Below, in pieces: positions 51,478 to 61,153 of a stretch of 64,000 bases of DNA. Location: the NCBI GenBank assembly GCA_902801485.1, contig CADCIP010000007.1, forward strand, positions 1-64,000, given 5' to 3'. The notes below the pieces were generated by a model. The model did no database searches. It worked only from the letters and a program-made list of their open reading frames with translations, and was not told the DNA's origin. The translations under genes and the position numbers were made by a program. Within the stretch, counting starts at the first letter, position 1, and each line of letters starts with the position of its first letter. This stretch comes from an uncultured Bacteroidales bacterium. Its GTDB lineage: Bacteria > Bacteroidota > Bacteroidia > Bacteroidales > Bacteroidaceae.

Positions 51478-53844
51478 ATGAAGAAGATTATATTGACAAC
51501 GCTGCTGACGGCTATGACGGCCATAGGCGTTCTGGCACAGGAAGACCCACTGAAGTGGGATGGATCAACAACGTCGTCCTCTCTGGTTTGTTCTGATAAT
51601 ACCATTGAGGTCCATACTGCTGCCGACCTCGCAGCACTGCATAAGCTGTGGGATAAGTATGACGATGGTGACCGAGGTTATAAAAACTATACCATCAAGC
51701 TGATGGTTGACCTCGATTTGGACAACCATAACTTCAACGGCTACACCATCGGATGGGACGACGACCACAAGTTTGGAGGAACATTCGACGGACAAGGGCA
51801 CATAATCAGAAACCTGAAAATCGAAGGAAAAGACGACAATCGTGCTCTCTTTGGCAAGATGGACAACGGCAGAGTCATGAACCTCAAACTGGTGAATGTG
51901 GACATCCATTGCGGCGACGGTGACGACTGTCACATAGGAGCTATCTGCGGCAGAATGTACAACCACAGCACCATCTCCCATTGTGCCGTGGTGGGAGGTA
52001 GCGTGAGGCAGTACGAAAGCGGCAACGACGAGTTTGGAGCCATCTGCGGATATATGACCAACAACCACAACAGCGTAGAATACTGCTATAGCGATGTCAC
52101 TGTAGAGGCTGACACGCAGGTAGGTGGACTAGTGGGCAAGATAGAGCAGGGCGATGACCACACCTCAGGCATCTATCACAGCTACTTCAGCGGAAAAGTC
52201 ATCCATTACGGTAACGAATACTTCGGTGCCATTTGCGGCGAGCGCTATGGCCAGCCTACCGTCAACAACTTCTTCCTCGACCGCGGCGATGGCGTGAGAG
52301 CCACCGGTAACCAGAAAAGTGCCGGAGGCAGCAGCTACCATTCCGATGGCGAAATCAAGGCGTGCACGGAGGAAGAGCTCAAGCAACCTCTGCTGTTCCG
52401 CAATTATAATGCGGGATACACTCTTGAGAGCGATCAGTATGTCTATACTTTCGACGGATATCCCGAGCTGAAAGTGTTCCTGCGCTACAATCACGGAGAC
52501 ACTTTCTACAACAATAGCATTGGCTGCATGGACAATAATGCCGACAACGCTGTGCCCGGTTATCTCAAGGTGCAGAAAAACGGAAGCAGCCCATTCACAG
52601 TATCGCTCGAAAAGATCATGCCCGCATCTTCGTGTACCGACTTCACCCTTTATGATAATTTCACACCCTATTTCAGCAATCAGCAACTACGTCTGGTAGG
52701 AATTGCTCCAAACGCGATGGAAGTCTTGGGTAAAGTTAATACGGTCACTATTCCCGCTACCGTCGATTCCATCGCACGCCCCCAGCGCCATCAGGTGCAA
52801 AATGCCTTCATTTTGAACGGTGAAGTTGGTGCTGTCAAAGATGGTGCGCTCTACGACCTGACAGAAAAATACCTCATAACAGCCCCAAAGTCGTTCCCCA
52901 CCCTGACTATCCACCAGGAGTTTGCCGATAAGGTAGCCGACTATGCCTTTGCGGACATGATAAACCTGCGTACACTTTATGTTGACACTTATGTGCCGAA
53001 AGGTACTCTGGTTGACGACAAGGATAATAAAGCTCCTGTCATTCAACTGGATGGCGAAAACGTCTTCAGCGGATGTCCGTCAGACCTGAATGTCTATATC
53101 AAGGACGGTACACCAAACCAACTCTTCCTCGGCTATCAGGGTCCTGGAGGCTACGGCTATGGAAATGAAAGCGGATGGAGTAAATTCTACTCAAATTACC
53201 AGGATGTAGAGAACCACATGTTTTCGTACTTCCCTGTCAATCGCAATCCGGGCGGCATGTCAACCCTGATCCTCGGCTACCCCGTGGAACTGCCGGAGGG
53301 CGTAACAGCATGGTGGGCTAAGTCGTTCAGCGACGGCATGGTTGTCTTCAGGAAACTTGGTACTCAGGTGGTGCCGGCACTGACACCCGTACTGCTTACC
53401 TATGAAGGGACAGATCTGCTCTATCTCTCCCGCTATGAAGGTGACAATCCCGGTGCTGCCACAGACTATGAGAGTAATCTCCTCAAGGGCAGCATCGATC
53501 CAGGCGGACACAGCATTACCTCTTCTGAGATGATGAGCAATTTCTTCACACTGGGACGTCCGTCGGGCGACAGCAGTTTCGATAATCTCGGCTTCTATCA
53601 GTTCCATCCCAAGAACAACCTTCTGCCATCCTATGTGGCCTGGTTTGCTGCCAACGATGTTCCTGCCGATGTCAGGTTCCTGATGGTTTTTGATGAAGAT
53701 GACGATGATGAGACATCCGTTACCTTACCTTGCACCGATGACCTTTTACCTCAGGTTTATACCATGCAGGGCATTCGCATTGCTCCGTCGGACATGCGTA
53801 AAGGTTCTATGTATATCGTGAACGGAAAGAAGGTACTTTTTTAA
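51478..53844 (+). CDS. Secreted GLUG-repeat protein (788 residues)
   Basis: A signal peptide (MKKIILTTLLTAMTAIGVLA) precedes a right-handed beta-helix-like region at about residues 40-260. Its repeats have the GLUG pattern (GGTFDGQGHIIRNLKIEG, HIGAICGRMYNHSTISHC, GGLVGKIEQG). A leucine-rich-like stretch at about 415-520 follows (TVTIPATVDSI, KVADYAFADMINLRTLYV), then a beta domain and the common tail (YTMQGIRI...KGSMYIVNGKKVLF). GLUG repeats occur in surface adhesins and IgA-protease stalks. No enzyme site is visible. It lies between the 1707-residue gene and a 48-codon frame, in the same direction. Confidence 0.7.
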   Translation: MKKIILTTLLTAMTAIGVLAQEDPLKWDGSTTSSSLVCSDNTIEVHTAADLAALHKLWDKYDDGDRGYKNYTIKLMVDLDLDNHNFNGYTIGWDDDHKFGGTFDGQGHIIRNLKIEGKDDNRALFGKMDNGRVMNLKLVNVDIHCGDGDDCHIGAICGRMYNHSTISHCAVVGGSVRQYESGNDEFGAICGYMTNNHNSVEYCYSDVTVEADTQVGGLVGKIEQGDDHTSGIYHSYFSGKVIHYGNEYFGAICGERYGQPTVNNFFLDRGDGVRATGNQKSAGGSSYHSDGEIKACTEEELKQPLLFRNYNAGYTLESDQYVYTFDGYPELKVFLRYNHGDTFYNNSIGCMDNNADNAVPGYLKVQKNGSSPFTVSLEKIMPASSCTDFTLYDNFTPYFSNQQLRLVGIAPNAMEVLGKVNTVTIPATVDSIARPQRHQVQNAFILNGEVGAVKDGALYDLTEKYLITAPKSFPTLTIHQEFADKVADYAFADMINLRTLYVDTYVPKGTLVDDKDNKAPVIQLDGENVFSGCPSDLNVYIKDGTPNQLFLGYQGPGGYGYGNESGWSKFYSNYQDVENHMFSYFPVNRNPGGMSTLILGYPVELPEGVTAWWAKSFSDGMVVFRKLGTQVVPALTPVLLTYEGTDLLYLSRYEGDNPGAATDYESNLLKGSIDPGGHSITSSEMMSNFFTLGRPSGDSSFDNLGFYQFHPKNNLLPSYVAWFAANDVPADVRFLMVFDEDDDDETSVTLPCTDDLLPQVYTMQGIRIAPSDMRKGSMYIVNGKKVLF

Positions 53845-53861
53845 CTAAAAACTGATAAGCA

Positions 53862-54008
53862 ATGAAGACGAAATATATCAGCCCGGAACTCTATATAGTT
53901 CTGATTTCTGCCAGGCATATACTTACAACTTCACCGGATATAACAGACCCGGAGGATGAAATGGAAGTGCCGTATGATCATGAGATAAATACAAACGATG
54001 CGTTTTAA
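53862..54008 (+). CDS. Small 48-residue peptide gene
   Basis: ATG 53862 is 17 bases after the stop of the GLUG protein gene. The product begins MKTKYISPELYIVLIS and ends in an acidic, Asp/Glu/Pro-rich tail (DPEDEMEVPYDHEINTNDAF). Bacteroidales genomes carry many short proteins with the same outline: a basic start, a Y[IM]xPxxx[VI] motif, a hydrophobic stretch and an acidic end. They are mostly unannotated. There is no typical signal peptide. The frame is followed by a strong terminator, so it is the last frame of the transcript. Function unknown. Confidence 0.5.
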   Translation: MKTKYISPELYIVLISARHILTTSPDITDPEDEMEVPYDHEINTNDAF

Positions 54009-54049
54009 TCAAACAGCTCATTTAAGAGCATAAGAAAAAGTTGACAACG

Positions 54050-54080
54050 AAAAAAGCTGCCCGTAACGGACAGCTTTTTT
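54050..54080. terminator. Bidirectional terminator between convergent giant genes
   Basis: AAAAAGCTG (54051-54059) pairs with CAGCTTTTTT (54071-54080), with CCG/CGG extending the stem toward the loop. A-rich and T-rich flanks serve both strands. Confidence 0.88.
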
Positions 54081-54101
54081 CTCGTATCAAATAAGAACGT
54101 A

Positions 54102-57100
54102 TTACTTCAGTATCTTCCGGCCTCCGATGATGTACAGGCCGTTGGGCAGTGTGCGTAAGCCCGTTCTGCTGTCAACACCCTGCAGTACCATACGACCGTT
54201 CAGGTCGAAGACATTTACAATCTGCGGTTCTGTCTTAAGGGCATTTACTGCATCCTCGTCGTCTTCACCGGCATTTACGTAGTTGCCATCGACGAGAATA
54301 ACGACTTTACTTTCAGGACTGAGTGTTGGAACTTCGTCCTTACCCAATGTCTGGAACCATACAGGCTTCTCTGTTTCTCCACGATTCAGGCCGTATGTAG
54401 CAACACCCGTTGCAGCCTCTTCGACGGTAACATAAGTAGTATTCTCCTTAACAACGGCCTCTTCGTGCTTGTAACCGACAATGTCTGTGAGAGAAGGACT
54501 TTCGATAACCCAGATGTTGGAAGTATATTTACCTACTCCATCGTGGAGCCATCCTACAAGCATACCGTGTCCGTCACCATTGCCATACGTTACATTGCGA
54601 CCGTCCAGCATGATATCACTGATAACAACGTAATGGTCGTTTCCGTCTGTAGCACCAGCCACAAGACCTGCACTCCATCCGCTCAGCAAGTTACCGGCAA
54701 ACATACAGTTCTTAACGGTTGAGTTGTTCTTGATTTTACCTATCAGACCACCGCAGTCGCCCTTACCGTTCTCTACGGTAGCATTACTGTAGCAGCGTGT
54801 CATGGTTCCCTGGAAGGTACCGCAGATAGAACCTGTGTGCTCAGCATTGTCGCTGCCTCCTACACTTCCGCCCTGAACATTAATACCGTCGATTGTGGCA
54901 CCCTGGGTAGTTCCGAAGATCATCATGTTGGCATTGGTAATAGGATACAGGTTGCCCTTGAAGGTACCGGCATAAGGCATAGCCATGGTACCGATTGGTG
55001 CGAACTGGCTGTCGGCAAGATCGATAGGAGCTACTATTTCGGCATTAAGCTGGGTATTGCCTAAGCTGTTGACATTATTGGCGAACCAAGCCATATCACC
55101 GGCTGTTTCCAACTGATAGAAGCCGCCCTTGAGTGCAGGAGCACCCTGGAAGTAACGCTGGTAGAAGGCAGTGTTCTTAATTGCATCCATAGCCTTAGCC
55201 TCAGCAATACTGAATGTTCCCTGTTCCCAGCCGGATACTACATCATCCACAACATTCTGCATCTCGACAACTTCTTCCTGAGGAGCCTCGGGATCGTTAT
55301 AGCATGCATCCAGCATAGCAAGAGCATTATCCATCAGCTCGATGTATGCTTCTTTGCAGCTGTCTATGCGGTGGAAGATATCGGTGAACTGAGCACAGAT
55401 GGTAAGCAGTTCTTCTGCATTCTTTCCCTCTGTTGCAGCGACAAGTGCCTGTAACTCGTTACGGAGTTCTGCAGAGAAGTTAGGCATTGACTTGTAATGA
55501 GGCAATGTCTCGTCATCTGAATTTGGTATATCTGAAATACCTATATAATTGATAAGGGTATTAGCACGGGCAACATAAGAGTTTACACCTTCGCCCATCA
55601 AATCTGTTGCCTCGTCGGTAGAACCAAGATAGAACAGGCGGAAATTACCGAAGCCGATCCAGTCGTTAGCCAGACCTGTTCCGGGAATGCGCAAGCCTAC
55701 TGTCAATGTACCGTCTGTTACGTTTGTAATGACACGGTTCTCGTAGCGTCCGGCCTTAAATGCGTATGCACAGGTTACAGGACCATGAGGAACATATTGG
55801 TATGTGTCGTCGATAAACAACGAATCGTCAACATTACCGTTTGCATCGGGAGTGAGCAGGCAGTTCACACCATCTACGGCTTCGTCTCCGCTTACCATAT
55901 CCTCGGTAAGTGCCTGGATGTAATTCTCGTCATTGTTTGCATAAAGATATGCAATGTAGTTGTCGTTGGCATTGAAAGAGTTTGATGCGGGACGGGTAGC
56001 AGCATTAGCACGCAACTCGTAAACACCGTTCTTCAAGCCTGTCAATGTCTGGTGAACATCAGCCTTGGCATTCCACACCTCGCCGGCTGTCATTACGCCT
56101 TCCACGGTACCTGTTGTAAGGGTAGAACCATCCTTCCAGGTTGTCCAGCCGTCAAAGTTAGGCTTGGCAGAAAGGTCGGCATTCGTCATCAGGTTGGTAA
56201 TCTCTGTACCCTTCTGATAGTTTGACTTAATGGCTGCTTCCAAGAGAGCATTCATGAATGCTACCTCGGCAACAATCTGTTCGCCCGTTAGAACTTTATT
56301 ATCTGTAATATAGCCGGCAGAACCATTGGGGAATTCCTCGCAAGGTTCAACATCCTCTTCTATATAAGAGAGCAGCGTTTCGTATGAAGAGCCAAAGAAC
56401 TCGTCGCTATGTTCGTTCACGTAGGCTTCGATTTCTTCCAGACGGTCTGTATATTGCTTGTATGCAGCTGCACTGGTTTCAACGGCAGCACGTGCATCCA
56501 TCATAGCATTATAGACATCGGCATCGAATGCATCCAATGCTGCAAAAGCATCCAAAGCTGCTTCGTATGCCTCGATATCACCCTTATAGGCAATCACATT
56601 CTCGGCATATTCTTTACCGGCAGTAACAACGTTTTTACGGAACTCGGCCATATCGTTGGTGTATTGTCCCTCGGAAATCATGTACACCACGCCGTGGGTA
56701 GGATCAAGTGTGGGAGAATCATCAACGTCGAGTGTCTGGAACCAGACAGGAGAGGTAATGTTACCCTTATTCAAGCCGAAGGTAGCAACACCCGTAGCAG
56801 CATCTGACTCTGAAATCTTATGTGTAACAGCCAACACTGCAGCCTCTTCGTGCTTATAGCCGACTATGTCTGTAAGAGAGGGACCTTCTATAACCCAGAT
56901 ATTAGAGGTCTTCTGCCCTACTCCATCATGGAACCAGCCAACCAGCAGACCATGACCGTCACCGTTCTCGTAAGTTACGTTACGGGCATCAAGGAGAATA
57001 TCACTGATGGTAACGTCTGTATCGTTGCCGTCGGTAGAACCCGAAAGAAGTCCGGCACTCCAACCACAAGTAAGGTTACCGGCGAAACCGCAGTTGCTGA

Positions 57101-58574
57101 TAACAGCAGGGCTACCGATCTTACCAATCAGACCGCCGCAGTCACCCTTGCCGTTTTCTACGCTGGCAGTACTGAAACTGCGTGTTAAGGTACCGGAACG
57201 GAAATGTCCGATAATAGAACCGGTATGAGCAGCATTGTCGTGACCGCCTACAACACCGCCTACGACATTAATGCCATCAATGGTAGCACCATTTACGGTA
57301 CCGAAAATCATCATGTTGGCATTAGAGATAGCATACATACCGCCGTTAAAGGTACCTGTGTATGGCAGAGATGTGGTACCGATAGGAGCATAAACAGCAC
57401 CATCCAAATCAATAGGAGCAGTCAGACGTCCGTTGATATCGGTATGTCCGGCCTTAACCATATATGTAAACCAGCAAAGCTCTGCGGCATTACTTAACTC
57501 ATAGAAACCGTCTTCCTTTGCAGTCAGATAATTCTCGTTAACCGCGTGGCAATAGGTACATACGCCATCCTGGAAGTCGTGCTGGTCCTGTTCTGTAGCA
57601 CCCTCGATATTGCTGTAGGAAACCTCCTCGTAGGGAGAGCCGTCGCAATGAGAACGGCCTATACGGAAGACCTTAGCATGAGAAGGGTTAGGAACGGGAA
57701 CAGGGTCAGTACCCAGATTCTGGAACCATGCAGTTTCTGTATTGCCTATATTCAAGGCAAAACAGGCTGCTCCACTTTCCAGTTCTTCTGCTGTTATCTG
57801 CTTGCCGTTAGCATCCACAACGTCCAGCTGGTTCAGATAGTAGCAATTGTTCAGGGTTGAATTGCCCGGGTTACGGACAAATGTCAGGTTACCCCATTGG
57901 CCGTTATCACTACCTGCAATCTCGAACTCGCAGATAACAAGCACGTTGTTCAGTGTGGCCTTGCCGTCTGCCCAGCCAATAACACCAGCACACTGGGAAG
58001 TGGCCATACCTTCGCTCTTCAGAGAGCCGCCGATAGTACAATTGTTAATGGTAACATTTGAACTGCTGGTAACGCTACCTATAAGACCGGCATGAGAACC
58101 GTCACCTACTGTTGTAGTGTTAATTGCCACGTCGGTAACCACATTCTCGATGGTTCCGTTTCCTGCACTCTGACCTACCAAAGTAGCACAATGTTTGCCA
58201 ATAGCATGCAAGCTACCTTTAACAACTAGGTTCTTGATGGTACCTGCACCTAACTTGCGGAACAAAGATACGTACTCGTTCTCGTTGTTTTCGTACCCGA
58301 TGGTAACAGTATGGAACTGACCATCAAATACGCCCTTGTACGAGATGTCGCTCGAGGAAATAGAGAACTCGGGGTAAACACTCATGTCGATGTCTGCCGT
58401 CAGGACTGCATCAACCTGACCGTCGTTCTCAAGCACAATCTGGGCAAATTCGAGCATGTCTTCTGGTGAGCCCAACTGGTACACACCATCTACAACACCC
58501 ACTTCTGCCCTTGACGTTAGGCCTAAGCATAAAGCAAAAGCCGCTACACAAAGTTTTGAGTAGAACTGTTTCAT
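54102..58574 (-). CDS. Very large secreted GLUG/beta-helix protein (1490 residues) with internal duplication
   Basis: A signal peptide (MKQFYSKLCVAAFALCLGLTSRA) precedes an N-terminal GLUG-type region (about 25-260). Next come a Cys/His motif HDFQDGVCTYCHAV near 335, a first long GLUG module (about 350-600), and a helical linker rich in Ala, Glu and Tyr (about 620-780). A carbohydrate-binding-like beta sandwich (about 790-985; NLMTNADLSAKPNFDGWTTW ... WIGFGNFRLFYLG) and a second helical part follow. A second GLUG module at about 1145-1420 is highly similar to the first. The tail VFDLNGRMVL...LPNGLYIIGGRKILK matches the tag of other secreted proteins here. No catalytic motif is seen; a surface adhesin or glycan-binding role is inference. 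Confidence 0.72.
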   Translation of the reverse strand: MKQFYSKLCVAAFALCLGLTSRAEVGVVDGVYQLGSPEDMLEFAQIVLENDGQVDAVLTADIDMSVYPEFSISSSDISYKGVFDGQFHTVTIGYENNENEYVSLFRKLGAGTIKNLVVKGSLHAIGKHCATLVGQSAGNGTIENVVTDVAINTTTVGDGSHAGLIGSVTSSSNVTINNCTIGGSLKSEGMATSQCAGVIGWADGKATLNNVLVICEFEIAGSDNGQWGNLTFVRNPGNSTLNNCYYLNQLDVVDANGKQITAEELESGAACFALNIGNTETAWFQNLGTDPVPVPNPSHAKVFRIGRSHCDGSPYEEVSYSNIEGATEQDQHDFQDGVCTYCHAVNENYLTAKEDGFYELSNAAELCWFTYMVKAGHTDINGRLTAPIDLDGAVYAPIGTTSLPYTGTFNGGMYAISNANMMIFGTVNGATIDGINVVGGVVGGHDNAAHTGSIIGHFRSGTLTRSFSTASVENGKGDCGGLIGKIGSPAVISNCGFAGNLTCGWSAGLLSGSTDGNDTDVTISDILLDARNVTYENGDGHGLLVGWFHDGVGQKTSNIWVIEGPSLTDIVGYKHEEAAVLAVTHKISESDAATGVATFGLNKGNITSPVWFQTLDVDDSPTLDPTHGVVYMISEGQYTNDMAEFRKNVVTAGKEYAENVIAYKGDIEAYEAALDAFAALDAFDADVYNAMMDARAAVETSAAAYKQYTDRLEEIEAYVNEHSDEFFGSSYETLLSYIEEDVEPCEEFPNGSAGYITDNKVLTGEQIVAEVAFMNALLEAAIKSNYQKGTEITNLMTNADLSAKPNFDGWTTWKDGSTLTTGTVEGVMTAGEVWNAKADVHQTLTGLKNGVYELRANAATRPASNSFNANDNYIAYLYANNDENYIQALTEDMVSGDEAVDGVNCLLTPDANGNVDDSLFIDDTYQYVPHGPVTCAYAFKAGRYENRVITNVTDGTLTVGLRIPGTGLANDWIGFGNFRLFYLGSTDEATDLMGEGVNSYVARANTLINYIGISDIPNSDDETLPHYKSMPNFSAELRNELQALVAATEGKNAEELLTICAQFTDIFHRIDSCKEAYIELMDNALAMLDACYNDPEAPQEEVVEMQNVVDDVVSGWEQGTFSIAEAKAMDAIKNTAFYQRYFQGAPALKGGFYQLETAGDMAWFANNVNSLGNTQLNAEIVAPIDLADSQFAPIGTMAMPYAGTFKGNLYPITNANMMIFGTTQGATIDGINVQGGSVGGSDNAEHTGSICGTFQGTMTRCYSNATVENGKGDCGGLIGKIKNNSTVKNCMFAGNLLSGWSAGLVAGATDGNDHYVVISDIMLDGRNVTYGNGDGHGMLVGWLHDGVGKYTSNIWVIESPSLTDIVGYKHEEAVVKENTTYVTVEEAATGVATYGLNRGETEKPVWFQTLGKDEVPTLSPESKVVILVDGNYVNAGEDDEDAVNALKTEPQIVNVFDLNGRMVLQGVDSRTGLRTLPNGLYIIGGRKILK

Positions 58575-58636
58575 TGTAAAAGTTAAACTGTTTAATTGGT
58601 TAATAAATATAATAATGTTTTATGGATAATTGCATG

Positions 58637-58668
58637 CAAAGTTATAAATTTTTTTATGATAAATGCAA
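58637..58668 (-). promoter_or_regulatory. Promoter of the 1490-residue protein gene
   Basis: TTTG (about 58666-58668) and TAACTTTG (58637-58644) on the minus strand are 21 bases apart. The leader is about 57 bases. Confidence 0.65.
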
Positions 58669-58691
58669 AAAAACAGGGAAATATCTGGCAA

Positions 58692-59927
58692 TTAATTTCC
58701 ATCAGGTTTTTCTGTATATCCGAATGGGGTTAACGGCCAGTAGAACTGTTGCCAATCGTCTGGCTTTGACGGATTGAATCCGGGCCATTCTTCACGCAAA
58801 TAGTTTATCAGGTCTATATTCAGTCGTTTCATACCCTCCACAACAAGCTTGCTTATCTCGAATGCACCGAAAGCATTGGCATGGGTGTTGTCTTTCAGCT
58901 CCACATCCTGCCCTGGGAAAGTACCCTGAGGATAGTGTACCAGCAGATGTTTACTACCCTCCTCTCCCATTGCATTAAAGAGCGTTGTTGTTGCAACCGT
59001 CAAATCAATGAGCGGCACGTTTTCACGCTCTGCAATGGTTCGTATGGCGGCCGGATAGTCACCATGGGTAGGTTGAGCCATACCGTCTTGAAAGTTTCGG
59101 CGTTCTGTAGGTGTTACAAGTATGATTCGGGCACCCAATGGTCGCAGTTCATCAATAAAAGTTTTCAGGTTCATGGAAAAATTATACCAGGCTCCACTGC
59201 CGGAATGACGGTCTTTCTCGTCGTTGTGACCAAACTCAACAAGAACATAATCACCCTTTTTCAGTTCTTTCTTTATCTTCTCTAACCTATTCTGCTGAAT
59301 AAAAGATGTGGTACGAAGTCCGCTCATGGCAATATTCTCTACAGACACGAGCTCATTAAACCAGAATGGTAGCATTTGTCCCCAACTGGCGTATGGTTCA
59401 ATATCCTGATCGGTAACGGTACTGTTGCCACAAAGCCATATTTTACATTCTGGCATATTTGGTTCGACACGGATGCGAGTTACAGCCGGAGCCTCTCCAT
59501 TAAACTCCAAGGTGAGCTTGTCGTCCCAGTTCATTGTGCCAACTTCCCGTTTATGTAAGCTAACAGTCTTTTTACCGTCAATGTAGGGCGTATGCACATT
59601 CACGTTGAACGTTATATCGCGCAGCTCTCCTTTACGAGTAACCATTCTGTCCACAACCATACGTCTCATCTCACTACGTAGAGCCGTTATGCCTGCATAT
59701 TGCCTGCTACCCAGTGTTACAGTAACCTTGTAATCACCTTCCGGTACACGCATGGAGAAAAACATGGGTGCCGTCTGTTTTTTAGAGAGTGCAGCCGATC
59801 CGCAATCATAACCGTACCCAAGGCTATCGGTATATGCTGGCTGAGGACGTGTCATATCGAAGTCGTAAAGAGGAGTAACAATACCCGACACAAAAGCTGT
59901 TGCGATAATAATAATGCTATTTATCAT
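58692..59927 (-). CDS. SGNH hydrolase, CE12-like rhamnogalacturonan acetylesterase
   Basis: The 411-residue protein has a hydrophobic N-terminus (IIIIATAFVSGIV) that may be a signal peptide. An N-terminal beta domain carries YDFDMTRPQPAYTDSLGYGYD and GSAALSKKQTAPMFFS. The SGNH hydrolase has block I GNSTVTDQD (nucleophile Ser), block III VEFGHNDEKD and the catalytic Asp/His in DNTHANAFGA. This architecture matches pectin acetylesterases that remove acetyl groups from rhamnogalacturonan. It begins 31 bases after mutY on the same strand and shows no promoter of its own, so it may be read from the mutY transcript. Confidence 0.87.
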   Translation of the reverse strand: MINSIIIIATAFVSGIVTPLYDFDMTRPQPAYTDSLGYGYDCGSAALSKKQTAPMFFSMRVPEGDYKVTVTLGSRQYAGITALRSEMRRMVVDRMVTRKGELRDITFNVNVHTPYIDGKKTVSLHKREVGTMNWDDKLTLEFNGEAPAVTRIRVEPNMPECKIWLCGNSTVTDQDIEPYASWGQMLPFWFNELVSVENIAMSGLRTTSFIQQNRLEKIKKELKKGDYVLVEFGHNDEKDRHSGSGAWYNFSMNLKTFIDELRPLGARIILVTPTERRNFQDGMAQPTHGDYPAAIRTIAERENVPLIDLTVATTTLFNAMGEEGSKHLLVHYPQGTFPGQDVELKDNTHANAFGAFEISKLVVEGMKRLNIDLINYLREEWPGFNPSKPDDWQQFYWPLTPFGYTEKPDGN

Positions 59928-59958
59928 GATATAAAATTTTATAATGATGAATTCATAA

Positions 59959-60972
59959 TCACAGACTGAGCAACTTTACAAGAAGCTGGGGGAAAGCATA
60001 ATTTAACAGATCCGATTCCCTGACCCATATTCCTGAAAGAGTACATTCTTCTTTATTCAATTCTAACTTATAGAAATTGACAATTAGGCGCTGATGGGTT
60101 AGCTGATGGACAAAGCCTCTTTGTAGCAAAGTCCACTTACCGGCAGGGAAACGTTGCTGCAAGGAAGCCATAGGAAGTTCTTCTGACGAATCGATTAAAG
60201 GGAATTCATAAAGACCTTTCCATATATCGTTTCCTTCTCTTTTCCTGATTAAAACTTCCCCTTTATCGTTTAATACATAAATATATGAGAACCAACGGTT
60301 TTTCTGTTTCATCTTCTTAGCCCTAACAGGTAACTGCTGGACGCATTTATTTGCAAATGCAAGACACGTGTCGGAGAGAGGACAGATTGCACATTCGGTC
60401 CCCGTAGGTTTACAAACGACAGCACCAAAGTCCATAATAGCCTGATTATAAAGAGAGGGACATTTCTTGTCTAACATCTCATCGGCTAAAACCCTAAACA
60501 CTTTTTTTCCTTCCGTAGAGTCTATAGGTGTATCTACACAGAAGTATCTTGACAAAACACGGAAAACATTTCCATCCACAACAGCGTATGGCAGACCAAA
60601 CGCAAAGCTGGCTATAGCTGCTGCCGTATAAGGGCCAACACCTGGCAGGGAGAGGATGGATTTATAATCGGACGGGAAGGAACCAATGGCTGCAATCTGC
60701 TTGGCAGCCTTATGCAGATTCCTTGCCCTGCTGTAATATCCAAGACCTTGCCAAAGAAGCATGACTTGCTCTTCTGAAGCATCGGACAAATCCTGAACAG
60801 TAGGAAAAGCCGAGACAAAACGCTCATAGTATGCACGTCCCTGTTCAACCCTGGTCTGCTGAAGAATAATCTCAGATAGCCATATATAATATGGATTGAC
60901 AGTCTCGCGCCAAGGCAGAACTCTTTTATGACATTTGTACCACAGTTCTATTTTTGCTGCAAAATCAGCCAT
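59959..60972 (-). CDS. mutY: A/G-specific adenine glycosylase
   Basis: The 337-residue enzyme starts at ATG 60972. An in-frame extension of 71 residues upstream would cross the promoter and is not plausible. It has the catalytic Glu in SEIILQQTRV, the helix-hairpin-helix LPGVGPYTAAAIASFAF with catalytic Asp in VVDGNVFRV, and a 4Fe-4S cluster C-x6-C-x2-C-x5-C (CKPTGTECAICPLSDTC). A Nudix-like C-terminal domain recognises 8-oxoguanine. It removes adenine mispaired with 8-oxoguanine. Confidence 0.97.
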   Translation of the reverse strand: MADFAAKIELWYKCHKRVLPWRETVNPYYIWLSEIILQQTRVEQGRAYYERFVSAFPTVQDLSDASEEQVMLLWQGLGYYSRARNLHKAAKQIAAIGSFPSDYKSILSLPGVGPYTAAAIASFAFGLPYAVVDGNVFRVLSRYFCVDTPIDSTEGKKVFRVLADEMLDKKCPSLYNQAIMDFGAVVCKPTGTECAICPLSDTCLAFANKCVQQLPVRAKKMKQKNRWFSYIYVLNDKGEVLIRKREGNDIWKGLYEFPLIDSSEELPMASLQQRFPAGKWTLLQRGFVHQLTHQRLIVNFYKLELNKEECTLSGIWVRESDLLNYAFPQLLVKLLSL

Positions 60973-61001
60973 TTCCTGCTTTTTTATCTGTTTTTGGATT
61001 A

Positions 61002-61031
61002 CAAAATTACACAAAAAACGGGGAGAAACAA
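61002..61031 (-). promoter_or_regulatory. Promoter of mutY
   Basis: TTG (61029-61031) and TAATTTTG (61002-61009) on the minus strand are 19 bases apart. This fixes the start codon at 60972. Confidence 0.75.
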
Positions 61032-61094
61032 GCGTCAGCATTGTTTTTGTGATAAAAAAACAGGGAAATACTTTCAGCTTTGAGATAAAAATTG

Positions 61095-61102
61095 TACTTT
61101 TG
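61095..61102 (+). promoter_or_regulatory. -7 element of the small basic protein gene
   Basis: TACTTTTG lies 52 bases before ATG 61154. The -33 position is not clear. Confidence 0.6.
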
Positions 61103-61153
61103 CAGACCAAAAAGGAAGAAATAATAGTACTAACCCATAAATAACAAACAATT

